Source: Astrocystis sublimbata
Lineage: Eukaryota > Ascomycota > Sordariomycetes > Xylariales > Xylariaceae
Length of the DNA: 64,000 nt
Assembly (NCBI GenBank): GCA_022453515.1
Contig: JAJNNY010000020.1
Coordinates: forward strand, 601,087-665,086
Direction of reading: 5' to 3'
Shown: positions 12,501 to 24,714 of the stretch, in pieces
How positions within the stretch are numbered: the stretch's first letter is position 1
How the letters are laid out: each line of letters begins with the position of its first letter
Translations under genes and position numbers: made by a program
Notes under the pieces: model-generated
What the model was told of the DNA's origin: nothing
The model's database searches: none
What the model saw: only the letters and a program-made list of their open reading frames with translations

Positions 12501-14047
12501 AATCGTGGGTCCATCCCTCCGAACGGAGCATTGCCCTGGCCCATCTGGGGAAACCCTTCCATCTGTCCAATGCCAATGGGTGTTCGGCGCACAGGGGCAT
12601 TTAGCGTGTTCATTGCTGGACTCTGGGAGGCCGCTCCTTGGCCATTTAAACCGTTCTGCTGACCATTCATGACTAGCTGCTTTGATTGGGCCTGGGCGCG
12701 GATCTGAGCCTGAGACTGAGCAGCCCTTTGATCGGCTGCCCTCTGATCCAGCTTCAGCTGCTGGTTCGGCTGGTGGTTGAACTGCTGCTGGAGATGATGC
12801 GGCATGTTGGGTTGGCCAGCACCTTGATTCGAGCCGGGCATCGAACCCATCGGCTGCGGTGTAGCGTTACGGCCTGCGCCGTTACTCGCTGGCACCACCA
12901 TCTGACCTGCTTCCTGGGCCATCAATCCCGCCTTCTGTTGGTTCATTATGCTCTCCACATTAGCGAGCGAGCCAAACTCGCCATTAGGTCCAACTGGCAG
13001 TTGTTGCGGCGGTTGATTCATCGCTCGTTGCTGAGGGGGTTGCATTTGTAGGCCGGCTTGGTTTGTGCCAGCTGCACCCTTGGTTATCTGCTGTAGTGCC
13101 TGTGTTTGAAAGAAGTACACGAGTGGGTCCAGGCCCTGTTGCTGTAACTGGGCCATCATATGTGCCCCGAACTTCTGCGATAAGGCCGCTCGATAATTGC
13201 TTCGGTTCGGCTCCTGGACTTGGCCCATCTTCGCTTGGACAAGGAGATTCAGTTTCTGTCGTTCTTGGGGTGGTAAGTTTCCCATCATGTTCGCTTGCAA
13301 TGCCAACTGATTACGGATCTGGTTTGCCGCTTGCATAGCTTGTTGATTCGGGTTTATCGGCAGACCATTAGCGTTACCCATCATGTTGACGGGTTGGCCT
13401 TGCTGGTTCATCATGTCCGGCTGGCCTTGCTGTTGAAGATTCTGGAACCCTTGTTGCATTGGGTGCCCGGCATTTCTCATTTGCATGTTGTGGTTCATCA
13501 TCATCTGGGATTGGTTTGGGGCTTGGGCGGCAGCCTGGGCATTCAGCGTGCTTTGTAATTTCCGCTCATTTAGTTGCCGCTGCTTGAACAAGTCTGAGAC
13601 ACGCGAATTGATGGTTGAATCGTAGGCGCCCTGGAGTGGGTTAGAAATCAGGTACGTGCTCGCATGATGAAGGTATGACATACCTTGTCGAAACATTTTG
13701 ACCAGGCGTCTCGCTCGAACGCTAAACCCTGGGAGATGATTTGATTATTGTCGATATGAGGCATAGCAAGAAAACCATTCGTGATACTACAGAGGAATCA
13801 GCAGGTCGTTCTCGGAGGCAGGGCTTGTGACCTCATCGGGGTTTCCAACTTACACGTTCATAGCGTTACCCACACGCATGGGAGGATTGACGACGCTGTG
13901 CCATGGAAGCGCGGGAGTGTTATGTGTCATTATTTGTTGATAACATAACTGTGACAGTTGTTGATTCTGCGGCCGGCCTCTGCCAGGCCCGCCGCCGGCC
14001 ATCTGCTGCACGTTGGCAGCCATGGCCGCGGGGTTGTTCATGTTCAT
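9536..14047 (-). CDS. MED15: Mediator complex subunit 15 (Gal11/Med15-like coactivator)
   Basis: Exons 14047-13854, 13786-13684, 13630-10991 and 10936-9536 give 1445 residues. Introns have GTAAGT or GTATGT donors, and introns 2 and 3 have CTAAC branch sites. Residues about 45-115, spread over three exons, form a KIX-like domain: ALPWHSVVNPPMRVGNAMNV, then AMPHIDNNQII, then FERDAWSKCFDK continuing into VSDLFKQRQ. In Med15 this helical bundle binds acidic activation domains. The middle is very rich in Gln, Asn, Met, Pro and Gly (residues about 120-880), usual for Med15. Exon 4 carries a C2H2-like motif near residue 1180-1212 (FRCTDPHCDLGRIG then HTLEEH). The C-terminus is acidic with aromatics (YPDFTWDDVNNDFD), resembling an activation segment. 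The protein acts in the nucleus as a Mediator tail subunit. The gene is flanked by unusually long gene-poor DNA on both sides. Confidence 0.88.
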
Positions 14048-15645
14048 TTCGGCCTCGTAAGATAATCGCAGTGTATATCAGGGTTCGTCGCAACGGGGTC
14101 GGTGGTGGGATGACTGTGAGGCGGTCCCTGGGCAAGGAAACCTAGAAGCCCCGGCCGTGCTCACGGATATTGAGAGTCAAGCCCAGACGGCACTCCGCGA
14201 ATGGAGCCGTGGAAGGGCTTACGGGTCACGCCGACGATCACCAATACGCGGGAGATTTCTCGTATGCTGTATATCTTCAGGGGTGACGAGGTGACGAGGT
14301 AGCTCGGTAGTAAATGTGTAAAGCGGCCAGTGAACCGAGTACTGATGGGGTTCTTGATCTGGCGCGTTATACCATCATTGTACGGGCGAAGAAGTCGATA
14401 TGGAAACCCTCAAGAGAGGGGTGTCTGATGTGATAAACAGTCTGCAGCAAACAGTTAGCAAGAAGCGACGACAGAAAGAAGGGTCGTCGTCGCGATAGCA
14501 GGCAGAGGAGAGAGAGGTGGAGAATTACAATCGACATATAGCGAGCAAGCGGCGGACTAAGCATCGGTCGGGGCAATAGCAGAGCCGGGCACGAACAAGA
14601 TAGATGCAAGGAGAGAAGCAGCTGTCTCGAGGGCAAGGCGAGCAGCAACAGAGAGACAGGCTTGTGGGTAGGGTAGCAGGTCGCAAGCAGCCGTGGTGGA
14701 AGCGGTGGTGGTGGTAGTGGTGGTAGGATCGTATCGTGTTGTGGTGGTGATGTGGAAGAGGGAGGTAAGGTTGGAGGTAGATAGGCCGGTAGTGATGGGA
14801 TGGGACGGTGGGTGCGTAGGAGAAGCAGGCAGAGGCAGGGCGGCGGCACTGGGGGGACTGGTAGCGGGAGAGAAGAGGGCGGGAACTACCTGCCCAGGGC
14901 CCCAGTGGGCAGAACCTGGTCTGGACATTCACCACATTCACCATGCCTACCGTGGGCGTAGCCCAGACAGGTCAGCCACCCCGGTCCGGTACCTGGGGTA
15001 CGTACCGCCCGAGGTACCCTCCGCCCAGGAGCAACATCTGAACCTGTGCCAAGCCCCGCCGCTGCGCAGCCCTGGACCCTCCCTGCCGGCCCAGGTGCCC
15101 TAGGTACTTGCCTACAGTCCACCGACGACCCCCAAGCTGCGAGCAAGCTAGGTACCTCGGCCAAGTACCGGCATACCTGCACAGCTTGGTGTAGGTACGT
15201 CCGGGTACTTGGTGGTATATTGGTGGTGTATTGCAGGGGCAGCCCCCAGCACGCTAAGGTAGATACTTCGCTAGCAGGGGCAGAGACGAAGATAGATGTC
15301 CCAATAGTGGGATCCCAATATTGCCAGGAGTGGGGACTCGCCCATTGTCCCTCTCAGGGCCCCCAGCAGAACCCAGCAAGCTCGTTGACAGGCGGGCAGG
15401 TACATGAAGCTGACTGGCTCAAATCATACTGCAGAAGCGAATCGTGCAAGTACACTTACCGTACTGTGGATGCTGCCTCAGTCGAGGTCCCTCGTCGCCA
15501 ACACTGTGTCGCTCGCCTTGGCGTCTTCGCAGCGCTGCAACACCTGAGCAGCGTGGTCGTGGTTGTGCGACCGACAATAACGTGGATGGGGATGGGGTTG
15601 GGGATGGGAGGGGATGGCACAGAGAGTTAGTTCGGTAGCTCCGCG

Positions 15646-15666
15646 TGTCTGTCTGTCTGTCTGTCT
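15646..15666. repeat. (GTCT)n microsatellite
   Basis: About five uninterrupted GTCT units. Confidence 0.85.
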
Positions 15667-18600
15667 GGTGACCTTGGAATTCGTGTCGCCCAGATCCAAC
15701 ACCAGGTTGGACCGAGCTGCACAACGTGAAACCGAGAACCTTATAGAGGCCGTGACAAGCTCGCCCGCAAAGCAGGAGTACGTATGTAGGTTTGGTATCT
15801 TAGGCACTATGATGTATTAGACCCAAGCAACAGAATGGACCAAACCTGTCTCTTCCCTACCTCTGTCCGCAGAGATTCACCTGATCTGAGCTGAGGTACG
15901 GGAAACAGAGCTGTATAATAGTGGGCTGTAGTATAGAGAGGGGTTCCGCATTGCTTGTGAAGAGGGAAGAGAAGAGATCCTGACCTGAAGAGTCCGTCTT
16001 TACGTATACCTGGGTAGGCTATTGTTGCACGAGGGCTGCTCTGTCGTTAGAGTTTCGTACAACCTGGTGCTTTGAAGAAGTACGCATAGGTAGCTACTTG
16101 CCAGTAGACCTACTGTACACGTCGAGCATAGGAAAAGGCAGTCCGTCCCGTCCCTAAGGGAGGGAAGCAAGTGGAGTCCCAAGGCTGGACTCCTACACAA
16201 TAGCGACTTGGGGCGGCAAAGACTTGGGGCAGAAACAAGAGTATTAGGTATTGTATGGATTGTACTGTATCACCTGCGAAAGCACAAGCCAGCAAGGTCA
16301 TGGGCTCGTATAGTATTAGTAGGTACATATCAACAAAACTTTCGGTCAATAAATGGACGATGGAGACTTGCATTTACCACTTGCCGCCTATAATAATATT
16401 AAAAGACGTGGAATAGAAACACATACTATGCGGTGAATAGTCTATAGCCACATGGTATGAAGCTGAGGACTGCACACTCAGTACGTATATACTAACAGAT
16501 ACCAGAAGAGACTGCCCCTAGACACTGAAATTCTCTTCTCCATTCGCACCTATATCATAATGAGTGGCGACAAAGAAGTAAGCTTCATGTGCGCATTAGA
16601 CGGACGTGGACACAAGGTCCATGACTTGCGGGAGGAGAGTCATCCAGATACCTACTCAGTATCTAGTAGACGTGTAGGTATCCTATCTGCAATATTCGCT
16701 TTTTAACATTGTACATAGTATTTTTTTTCTTCACGTACACACGCCCAAGATCATACACGTGTACAGGTGCACGATCAATGAAAGACCCTGTCAGGGTCAG
16801 GCCTACCTACCAGATGCCCGTCCATCTCTGCTACTAAGGTACTTAACCTAGTATGCTCTCTCTACTTTAGCCAATAGCCTGCCGACAAGGGCCTCGCATG
16901 TATTTTGGGCTAGATACTGCTCACAAGTGGACCAGTCGGCCAATTTTGGGTTTTTTCTTCAGGGATCGAAAGTGGAAGACCCCTACTAGCGTCTATGTCA
17001 AGCAGGGCACCAGTTGAAGTCGCAACAGCTTCCGCGACCTCCCTCCACCTCCACCTCCACCTCCAATGGAGCTCGATCGGCGCATCGCGAAGAACTCAGG
17101 CTTACGACGAAGAAACTGGTTGCAGCTCCCAAGATCAACAGGCGCAACTACATAACACACCAGAACTGTATTTCGCAATTCTCTTCAAGGTGGTTGAAGC
17201 TAGGAGCCTCATCGGGGGATGGTTTGGAGGCTGTAGACACCGCTCACTCGAAACACATCACCTACCTACCCTTGCCCACCAGTCAAGAGCGCTTAGAGTG
17301 GGTGGCTATCCAAGACTCTTCTCCATCTTCGAGCATTTCCAGATCTCTCAAGCAACCAATCACAGGTTTATTTTGCTACCCGATCACTAGGGTTGGGTTA
17401 TACGGCTAGACAATAAGAACAAAGACACAAACATGATCTCTACATTCAAGAGACGAAGAGACTATGGACTCTCACAATAGCTCAATGATGTATGTAGGCA
17501 CCTCGTGTGACTGGTCCAAATGAAACCCAGAAAGCATACCGCAGGGCTTCAGTAGCTTGTTCAGACTGCAGAATAACTGCAGTGAGGACGGAATCAAGGA
17601 CAGTAATTGTCTAACTTATTGGCTGGCTCCCTTCGTGGTGAAGAAATGCTTCATTATCTCCCATTGGACAATCCAGAATAACAGCCTTCTGTCTCGCACC
17701 CTCCCAAATAGATCAGTGTGCTGCTCATAGTATGATTGAGAGGAGCACTCGAGGCACTCATCATTCATTCTCATAATCAACACACCAATAGTTTCCAAAG
17801 CTACACCACTTAACTTTTGATGCGATCATCAAAAAGACGGTGTAACCGGTCATTGAAGTGACAATTAGCAGATTGTATACTACCTTGCGTATAATACAGG
17901 CTATATATCTCTCTAAGGTATTGTAGTTCTGAGTTACTGCTACAGGGTCTACTTATGCTTAGGTAGCTACGATGAGCCATGGGCATCGCGATACTAAGGT
18001 TGAATGTGTATATTCATGAAATTGAAGCAAAATGTGTGAAGTGGAAGTCCGACAGGTATCGAGATTCGAAATTCCCTGATCCTCTGGTGGAGACAAGACT
18101 TGATGATCTACGTACCCAGGCACAGACAGCCGCTTTCAGCTAGCTTGTGCATTAGAAGGGTTAGCATCTTTCGGTTCCTGGCAGAACCTTACCTTGTGTA
18201 ATAACCCGAAACAATGCATGCCAGCTGAAAACTTCCTCTGTGTTTTTGAAGATGATTGTTCTTCACGGGAGTGATAGCAATAAAACAGCAAAAGTGACGG
18301 AAAGCATCAGCATGTATTTTGTTGATGTTGAGTTCATTTGTTGGAAGAAGATTGTGAAATTTCACACTAGATCGTGCGTCTTACCGATGCAATACACAGG
18401 AATCGCCTAGGCTAGCTTGGTAACGAGTGGTCCCCCATCTTGCATTTGGTGGTTTGTTACCCCAACCAAACTGGTGATGATACCAAATCACATAGACTAC
18501 CTAGGTACGCTAGGTAGGTAATTGCAAGCAATTGCCCAACTCCATCATAAAATTCTAACTCGCGATGCCATGACCATGACCATGACTTATAGATGTGCAT

Positions 18601-19978
18601 GTCCATGGTGTCAAGTGGTAAACACACAGAATAATCATGGCGTTGTCCTTTGATGCTTCTGCAAGATTTCATTCAATCTTGTGATCAACAGTTGATGTGG
18701 AGTCATGTCCCACTTCAATGTCCAGGTAAAATTAGCACCAACTTGGCCATTTGGCTTGAAGGTACCAATCGAAACAATAACAAAACCACATGAGAACTCG
18801 TGTGACATTTCGCCGCTAATAATTGAGCAGGTAGGCCCGTACTCGTACGTATGATAGCAAGCGATTGGATACATTGTCCGAGTCTTCTGTCAAGGGGTCC
18901 TGCTAGGTAGTTTTGGTAAGGTTACGTAGAAGTAACGGTGTTCGCTGGCCGGAGCGAGTACTTCACTTCCTGATGAAACTGAGGCAAGCTAGAGTACCAG
19001 TCTCGCCAGTTGCTCCATTTCCATTCTAGGCACGCGTAGTCGAGACGACGATCAGATGGAGAGGCATCTAGAGTCCTAGCTGGAGTCAGCCCTGCGAGGC
19101 AACGCTGGGCTAGGCACCAGGTCAGCAAAGAGAAGCGATGCAACAACGTTCAAGAAGCACACTTTCTTTGTTGTGAAGCTTCTGCACATTTGCCTTACCT
19201 ATGTACTGTACTTACCTTTATTTAATGGAAGCCAACATTCTGTTGCGCCCCATGCACAACCTCGCTCGCTCGCTGCAGCAACTTGGGACCCATCCCACAA
19301 AAAAACACCCGCAAGAGTCGTGGATCTCACATGGCATAATGCACCTCAGCTCGACGGCAGGACCAACGACTCAGCATCACGCACTCGAGGAGATAATACA
19401 CATAGAATGTCGGTTTGGGAGTGTCTCATTTTCAATCCAGTGTACTATTATTCTTTGTCCAATGGACATCAGCCCACCCCGATGAAATCTACTTGACGAA
19501 CCAACAACGGACAGGTTAGGTAGAGTAGGACCAGATTGGACTAAAGCATTGTTAGCGCATTGGGGTACTCAAGCTAAAACGTCGTAGTGCCGAAATCGAA
19601 GCTCTTGAACTTGAATCAAGAGCAGCGACAGCAAGCCACATCGTACGTGTCTGTATAGCGACATCATCACCGTCCATTGACTGCAGAGTCTGCATCCATC
19701 GTGCTTTGGGCGTTCCTGGTTTTCCTGGTTGCGCCGCGGGAACCATCTCAGACACGTTTTGCTGTGTAAGTAAGTAGGTAGGAGAACGGGAGGCAAGGCC
19801 CCTTGCCTCATGATGAAGTCGGACCCCTGATGGTCTGCGAGGGTGGGCAGCGTCGACGGCATACGATTGGCTGCCTTCCTGGCAGAATCAGAGATGACCT
19901 GCGACAAGGGGGCAGCACGGGTACGGGAGGTTTCTGCATGTATTGCACCGTGTCGCTTTTTGCCTTGCAAACTGTACA

Positions 19979-19998
19979 TCTCTCTCTCTCTCTCTCTC
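19979..19998. repeat. (TC)10 microsatellite
   Basis: Ten uninterrupted TC units. Confidence 0.9.
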
Positions 19999-20898
19999 GA
20001 CTTGTTCAGAAAAACTCGACCGCAATGCTCGCATGCCAAATAAACATCGCGTAATTAGAAATTCTTCCACAAGCGTAGCTAGCGCTTCAGCACTACTTGT
20101 GTCCCGAAGGAAGACTCAAGCCTGAATTCGGAGCGCTACAACATAAATATTCGTACACAAATAGTAGATGAATAGGACATGAGCACTACTCGTACACATC
20201 ACGATGTCTTGAAGCAGAGTGGCAGTTGGAGAAAGAAACAGGGCCCACCAACTGTATCCGGGGGTGTTTCTTTGGATTTTGTGTTGTTCACCTAGGTTCT
20301 ACCTAGTAGATCGTCTCTGCCTACTTAAGTAACTAACGGTAGTTCTATACCTACAATCATCCATAAGAGAAGGCCTCTGTGATTACTCAAATAAATTTAA
20401 AAGGGTATCGCAGTCTCCCTTGCCAAGACCACGGGCGCCTCAGAGGACGCTATTGTTCTGGAAACCATGGCGAGGAAGCCTGGGCCAGGCGCTCAGGTGT
20501 AGTTAGGCCAATAATCAATCACACTTTGCCATCTCAAGAATATTCCATAGCAATTCACCTACGCGCAGGTGATGTCGCGCGACAATGGCAAACAAGACCA
20601 AAAAGCCATATAAGTGCTACTGTGAGGTTAGCCAGATCCCTGGAGATCGCCATATCACCTGGTCGACTTTTCTGCTAGGTTCCCGGATTTACAGCAGGCT
20701 CCTGCAGAACGTGTACCTACTAATGACACCCCCAAGACCCAGCCGATCAAAGTGCGACCTTTCCCGACTCCTTAGGGGCCCCCGGTTTCAAAGCCTCATT
20801 ATGGACAAGGGACTTCGGTTGGTCGCATGCCTAGCTGATGCATCCATGGGCATTGCAACTGCAGTACCGGTACAAGTGCTTTGAGGAAGGAGAAAGAG

Positions 20899-20926
20899 GT
20901 GTGTCTGTGTCTGTGTCTGTGTCTGT
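20899..20926. repeat. TGTGTC hexanucleotide repeat
   Basis: About four consecutive copies of TGTGTC. Confidence 0.8.
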
Positions 20927-22852
20927 TTCCTCGGGAATAAAGATGGGAGCAGGAGTGAAGCTGCAAATCCACTCTACGTTGTTTTTTAAGTAGGTGGGTT
21001 AGGATACGTCGAACAGCACGAGATACACCTCGATAAATTTGCGTCGAGACAAAGGGAACAGTGCGGTCGCCATCATGTTCGTAGTGCTACTGCTACATAC
21101 ACCCTGTCTGTTTGATGGCCCCGGCGGTGAATCCTCCGCCACCTCACCCTGCAGCAGCAAAGTCACTGACAACAGCAACCATTTTCGCTCTAGGACTGCC
21201 CTCAATGAGGCGTCTTTGCGACGAGACGTTGTCGAGTTCGCCTTTCCCTTGTACACGTCGGCCAGCTCTTGGTGTGAGGGACATGGGGGGTCTATCTCCT
21301 CCAGAGATAATGTTGGCTGCTCGTGAACACCCTCCCGTGTGGATTCGAAGATATGTACACACACCCTCGACACCCATACAAATGGGGTGATATGCAGGCG
21401 CACGCGCACAACCAAGCAAGTCAGTCTTCCCCCCCACCACACCAGCCAGTCGTCTGTGATGATGTACCTATCTCATACACAACAATATCTTTGCGACCTA
21501 GGTATGTAGAGGCGAAGGTGGAAAGGCTTCTCGAACTGATACACGAATATTACAGCATTGCTGTTGATTTTTTTTGAATTGTTGATTCCTTTCGCATTTG
21601 GGTTTTCAGCGTGGCTGCAATAGCGATGGATTACTATGGACAACCATCAAAAAGCAGCAGCGACGAGCTTACTAACATGGTAGGTAGGCATCAAACGACC
21701 GTCTTGTCAAGTGACAAGTTTTGGTACGACCGCAGCGAAAGGATGGTGCGCAATGTGATAGCTTGACGTGTAACTCGCCCGTTCACCGAGATCATCCTGG
21801 TCAATGGAGTCAATCCATTCTCACGAGTTCATCGCCCATTAATTATTCTGTTGATGATCTGCTCCTAGAGGTGTCTGTGGTTTGCCACACTCGCCTAACC
21901 AGAGTCGCGAGTAATGGGCTCCGACGAACAATGGGCCTGCGAAGAGGGCGTGGGCAACGAGATCTATCTTTGAAGCAGATGCGACGGGAGGAGACAATCG
22001 GACTAGTAAATCATGACAGTGCATGCAGCAATGTAGCGTTCGCTTCGGCAGCCACATGGATGTGTTAGGGCGAGCGGCGTTGTACACAATCGGTGCAGCT
22101 ATCGGTACTATGATACGTCTGTCCTGCTCCTGCATGGGAAGCATGAACGACAGCCACTGGACGGCCTGCGGTATGGTACGCATTGTTCTCAGGCATGGTA
22201 CAGATATCGTGTGCCACAATGCGGACGGGCGATGGCAGGCAGGGAGAAGCCGTCGTTCATCATGAGCATACGAACACACAACGAACACACCACTCGCAAC
22301 TGAAGCAGTCCGAATAATACATCTGATACTCCGTACACCATGATAGTGTGCGATTGGGAGCCACGATAGGTTTAGAGAGGCCGGGGCCAAGGCCTAGAGC
22401 CGTTAGGTACCCGTCTTACCACGTAGATCGCTACCTCCGGCACTCTAGACATGTCGTCTGTGGCTCAGGAAGTAACGGAAAGGGTGCGCCAATCTGGAGC
22501 AGGGGGGCTGGAAGAAGACAACTAGCATGGCCCATCTGGGCAAGGTAGAAGGCGTAGACTAGCCTAACCAAGAATGTCTAGAACAAAACGAGAAGTTGCC
22601 CAGAGCTGCCTCGAGGTCTAAAGCAAAGTGGAGCGACGAGGAGGACGGAAAGGCCCATCGAACATCCCCATGTTGTCGCCCATCCTTATCCCATCATCTG
22701 CCCTCCAACCCTTAGCCCCTCATCCAGACCTCAGAATACCCAACTGGACCGCATTAGTTCACCCAGCCAGCAATATGTGTCAGCTTGTTTTCTGTGAGAT
22801 ACTGCTCTTACGCTACTATTCTATCCCACTTACACCGTACTACCCTGGAGAC

Positions 22853-22867
22853 TATATACATATATAC
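22853..22867 (+). promoter_or_regulatory. TATA-like element upstream of the aspartyl aminopeptidase gene
   Basis: An alternating TATATACATATATAC stretch lies about 65-80 bp before the first in-frame ATG (22932). Placement fits a core promoter using the upstream start, but fungal promoters often lack a strict TATA box, so this is suggestive only. Confidence 0.3.
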
Positions 22868-22931
22868 TTATCTAAATTATAGTTTATAAGCATCAGCACA
22901 TGCTAAAATACCTAGATACCTACAGTACTAG

Positions 22932-24714
22932 ATGAACCCCGGCACTCAGCGTACTGTCCTCGGCGTCTGCTCCGCTTACACCGTCCGTTTCTCCGCCTCC
23001 GCCACCCCCACGACCCCTCGTCTCGGTCTGCTCGGTCTTGCGACCGCTCTGCCGTCGTCTGCCACCCACAAACTTAGAGTTTGTCGCACCGCGCCAGCAA
23101 GATCCCTATACAGCACCTCCTCACCTCCCACCACCATGGCCCCTCCGAAAGCAGCCCTCGATTTCCTGGATTTCGTCAACGCATCCCCAACTCGTATGGT
23201 TACGCCCACCCGTGTCCGTTACCAACTCTCCTACCAGATGGACAACTAACTGTTACCGGCTGTCTGCAGCGTACCATGCCGTCCATGAGTCAATTGCCCG
23301 GCTGGAGAAGGCCGGCTTCAGGCCCGTGAGGGAGCGCGACAATTGGTCCTCCACCCTCAAGCCCGGCGGCAAGTATTACATGACCCGCAACGGCTCGACC
23401 ATTGTCGCCTTCGCTATTGGCTCCCAATGGCGGCCTGGAAACCCCATCGCCATGCTCGGTGCACATACGGATTCCCCTTGTCTACGGGTTAAGCCCGTGA
23501 GCAAGAAAAACGCCGTAGGATTCATGCAGGTTGGTGTCGAGACCTACGGTGGTGGCATCTGGCACAGCTGGTTTGACAGAGATCTCTCTCTGGCTGGTCG
23601 CGTCTTGGTCAAGGACGGAAAGGGGAACTTTGTCCAAAAGCTGGCCAAGATCGATAGGCCGATCATCAGAATTCCAACCCTGGCTATCCATCTTGACCGT
23701 TCGTCTGAGTTCAACCCCAACAAGGAAACCGAGTTGTTCCCAATTGCTGGCATGGTTGCCGCAGAGCTCAATCGAACGGGTAAGACTGGGGACGCGAAGG
23801 CCTCGGAGACTGAGAACAATGCTGAAGAGACTTTCCAGCCTCTGAAGGATATGTCTGATCGACACCACCCCTACGTCTTGGAGCTCGTCGCCGAAAATGT
23901 TGGAACTAAAGTCGAAGACATTGTTGATTTCGAATTGGTTCTATACGATGTGCAAAAGTCCTGCCTCGGAGGTCTACATGAGGAGTTCATCTACTCCGCG
24001 AGACTTGACAATCTGGAAATGACATACTGCAGTGTCATGGGTCTCATAGAGTCAGTCGAGAAGTCAGACCTATCCCAGGAGACGTCCATCCGCCTCATCA
24101 CGTGCTTCGACCACGAGGAGATCGGCTCGACATCGGCACAGGGCGCCAACTCAGACCTACTACCAGCCGTAGTTCGTAGGCTTTCCATCCTAGCTGGTAC
24201 CGGTGGTCGACACGGCAGCTCGGCGTCCGACAAGTCGTGGGAGCACATCAGCTCTGACCCGGACGTGGACCTAACCACTGCCTTCGAGCAGACCATGGCC
24301 GTCTCGTTCCTTGTTTCAGCCGACATGGCTCACTCGGTGCACCCCAACTACGTTGGCAAATACGAGTCGAACCACCAGCCCGAAATCAACAAGGGCACGG
24401 TCATCAAGATCAACGCGAACCAGCGCTACGCCACCAACTCGCCAGGCATCGTGCTTCTCCAGGAGATGGCGAAGCGCGCAGGCGTACCCCTGCAGCTGTT
24501 CGTCGTGAGGAACGACTCGCCGTGCGGCAGCACCATCGGGCCAATGCTCAGTGCCAAACTCGGCGTGCGCACATTGGACCTGGGCAACCCACAGTTGAGC
24601 ATGCACAGCATCCGCGAGACGGGCGGGACCTACGATGTCGAGCATGCGATCAAACTCTTCGAGTCCTACCTGTCCCACTACTCGACGCTCGAGCCCAAGA
24701 TTCTTGTAGAATAA
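22932..24714 (+). CDS. Aspartyl aminopeptidase, M18 family metallopeptidase
   Basis: Exons 22932-23193 and 23270-24714; the intron has donor GTATGG, a CTAAC branch sequence and TGCAG acceptor, and joins NASPT to PYHAVHES, the conserved M18 N-terminus. The full frame gives 568 residues; from the internal ATG at 23136 (CACCATGG context) it gives 500, the usual family length. M18 signatures present: GAHTDSPCLRVKP (zinc His), SARLDNLEMTY (bridging Asp), CFDHEEIGSTSAQGA (Glu pair), DMAHSVHPNY and PCGSTIGPMLSAKLG, with a C-terminal LSMHSIRE zinc His. All catalytic residues are intact. The family removes N-terminal Asp/Glu from peptides in cytosol or vacuole as a dodecamer. The 68-residue extension ends in APARSLYSTSS and is rich in Arg, Ser and Ala without acids, like a mitochondrial presequence, so two start sites giving two locations is possible. 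Confidence 0.92.

Larger units (their letters stand above)
14048..22931. other. Gene desert of 8.9 kb between MED15 and the aminopeptidase gene
   Basis: No frame longer than about 195 codons, and none has recognisable motifs or consistent splice structure. The first kilobase is the MED15 promoter/leader side, with GGTGGT runs near 14690-14730. Simple repeats: GTCT tetranucleotides at 15646-15666, CCTCCA repeats near 17040-17064, TC x10 at 19979-19998 and TGTGTC x4 near 20899-20926. TAGGTA/TACCTA motifs recur (for example 15101, 15150, 18500, 20290). The 16.4-19 kb part looks lower in G+C than the flanks. A short frame near 20585 has a KCYCEV motif, reported separately. May contain decayed elements or non-coding transcripts. 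Confidence 0.5.

Noticed and set aside
10023..13558. Several plus-strand open frames of 70-233 codons opposite MED15
   Set aside because: They are mirror frames of the Gln/Met/Pro-rich MED15 coding strand and have no motifs or start context.
14367..14944. Pro/Leu/His-rich minus-strand frames upstream of MED15
   Set aside because: Three overlapping frames open together in CT-rich leader DNA, a compositional effect.
16995..17409. Two overlapping 131-codon plus-strand frames
   Set aside because: Both frames are open at once, there is no motif, and no splice or family support.
21721..22390. Frames of 115 codons (+) and 183 codons (-) in the gene desert
   Set aside because: Overlapping on opposite strands with no recognisable domain and no hydrophobic or repeat pattern typical of real proteins.
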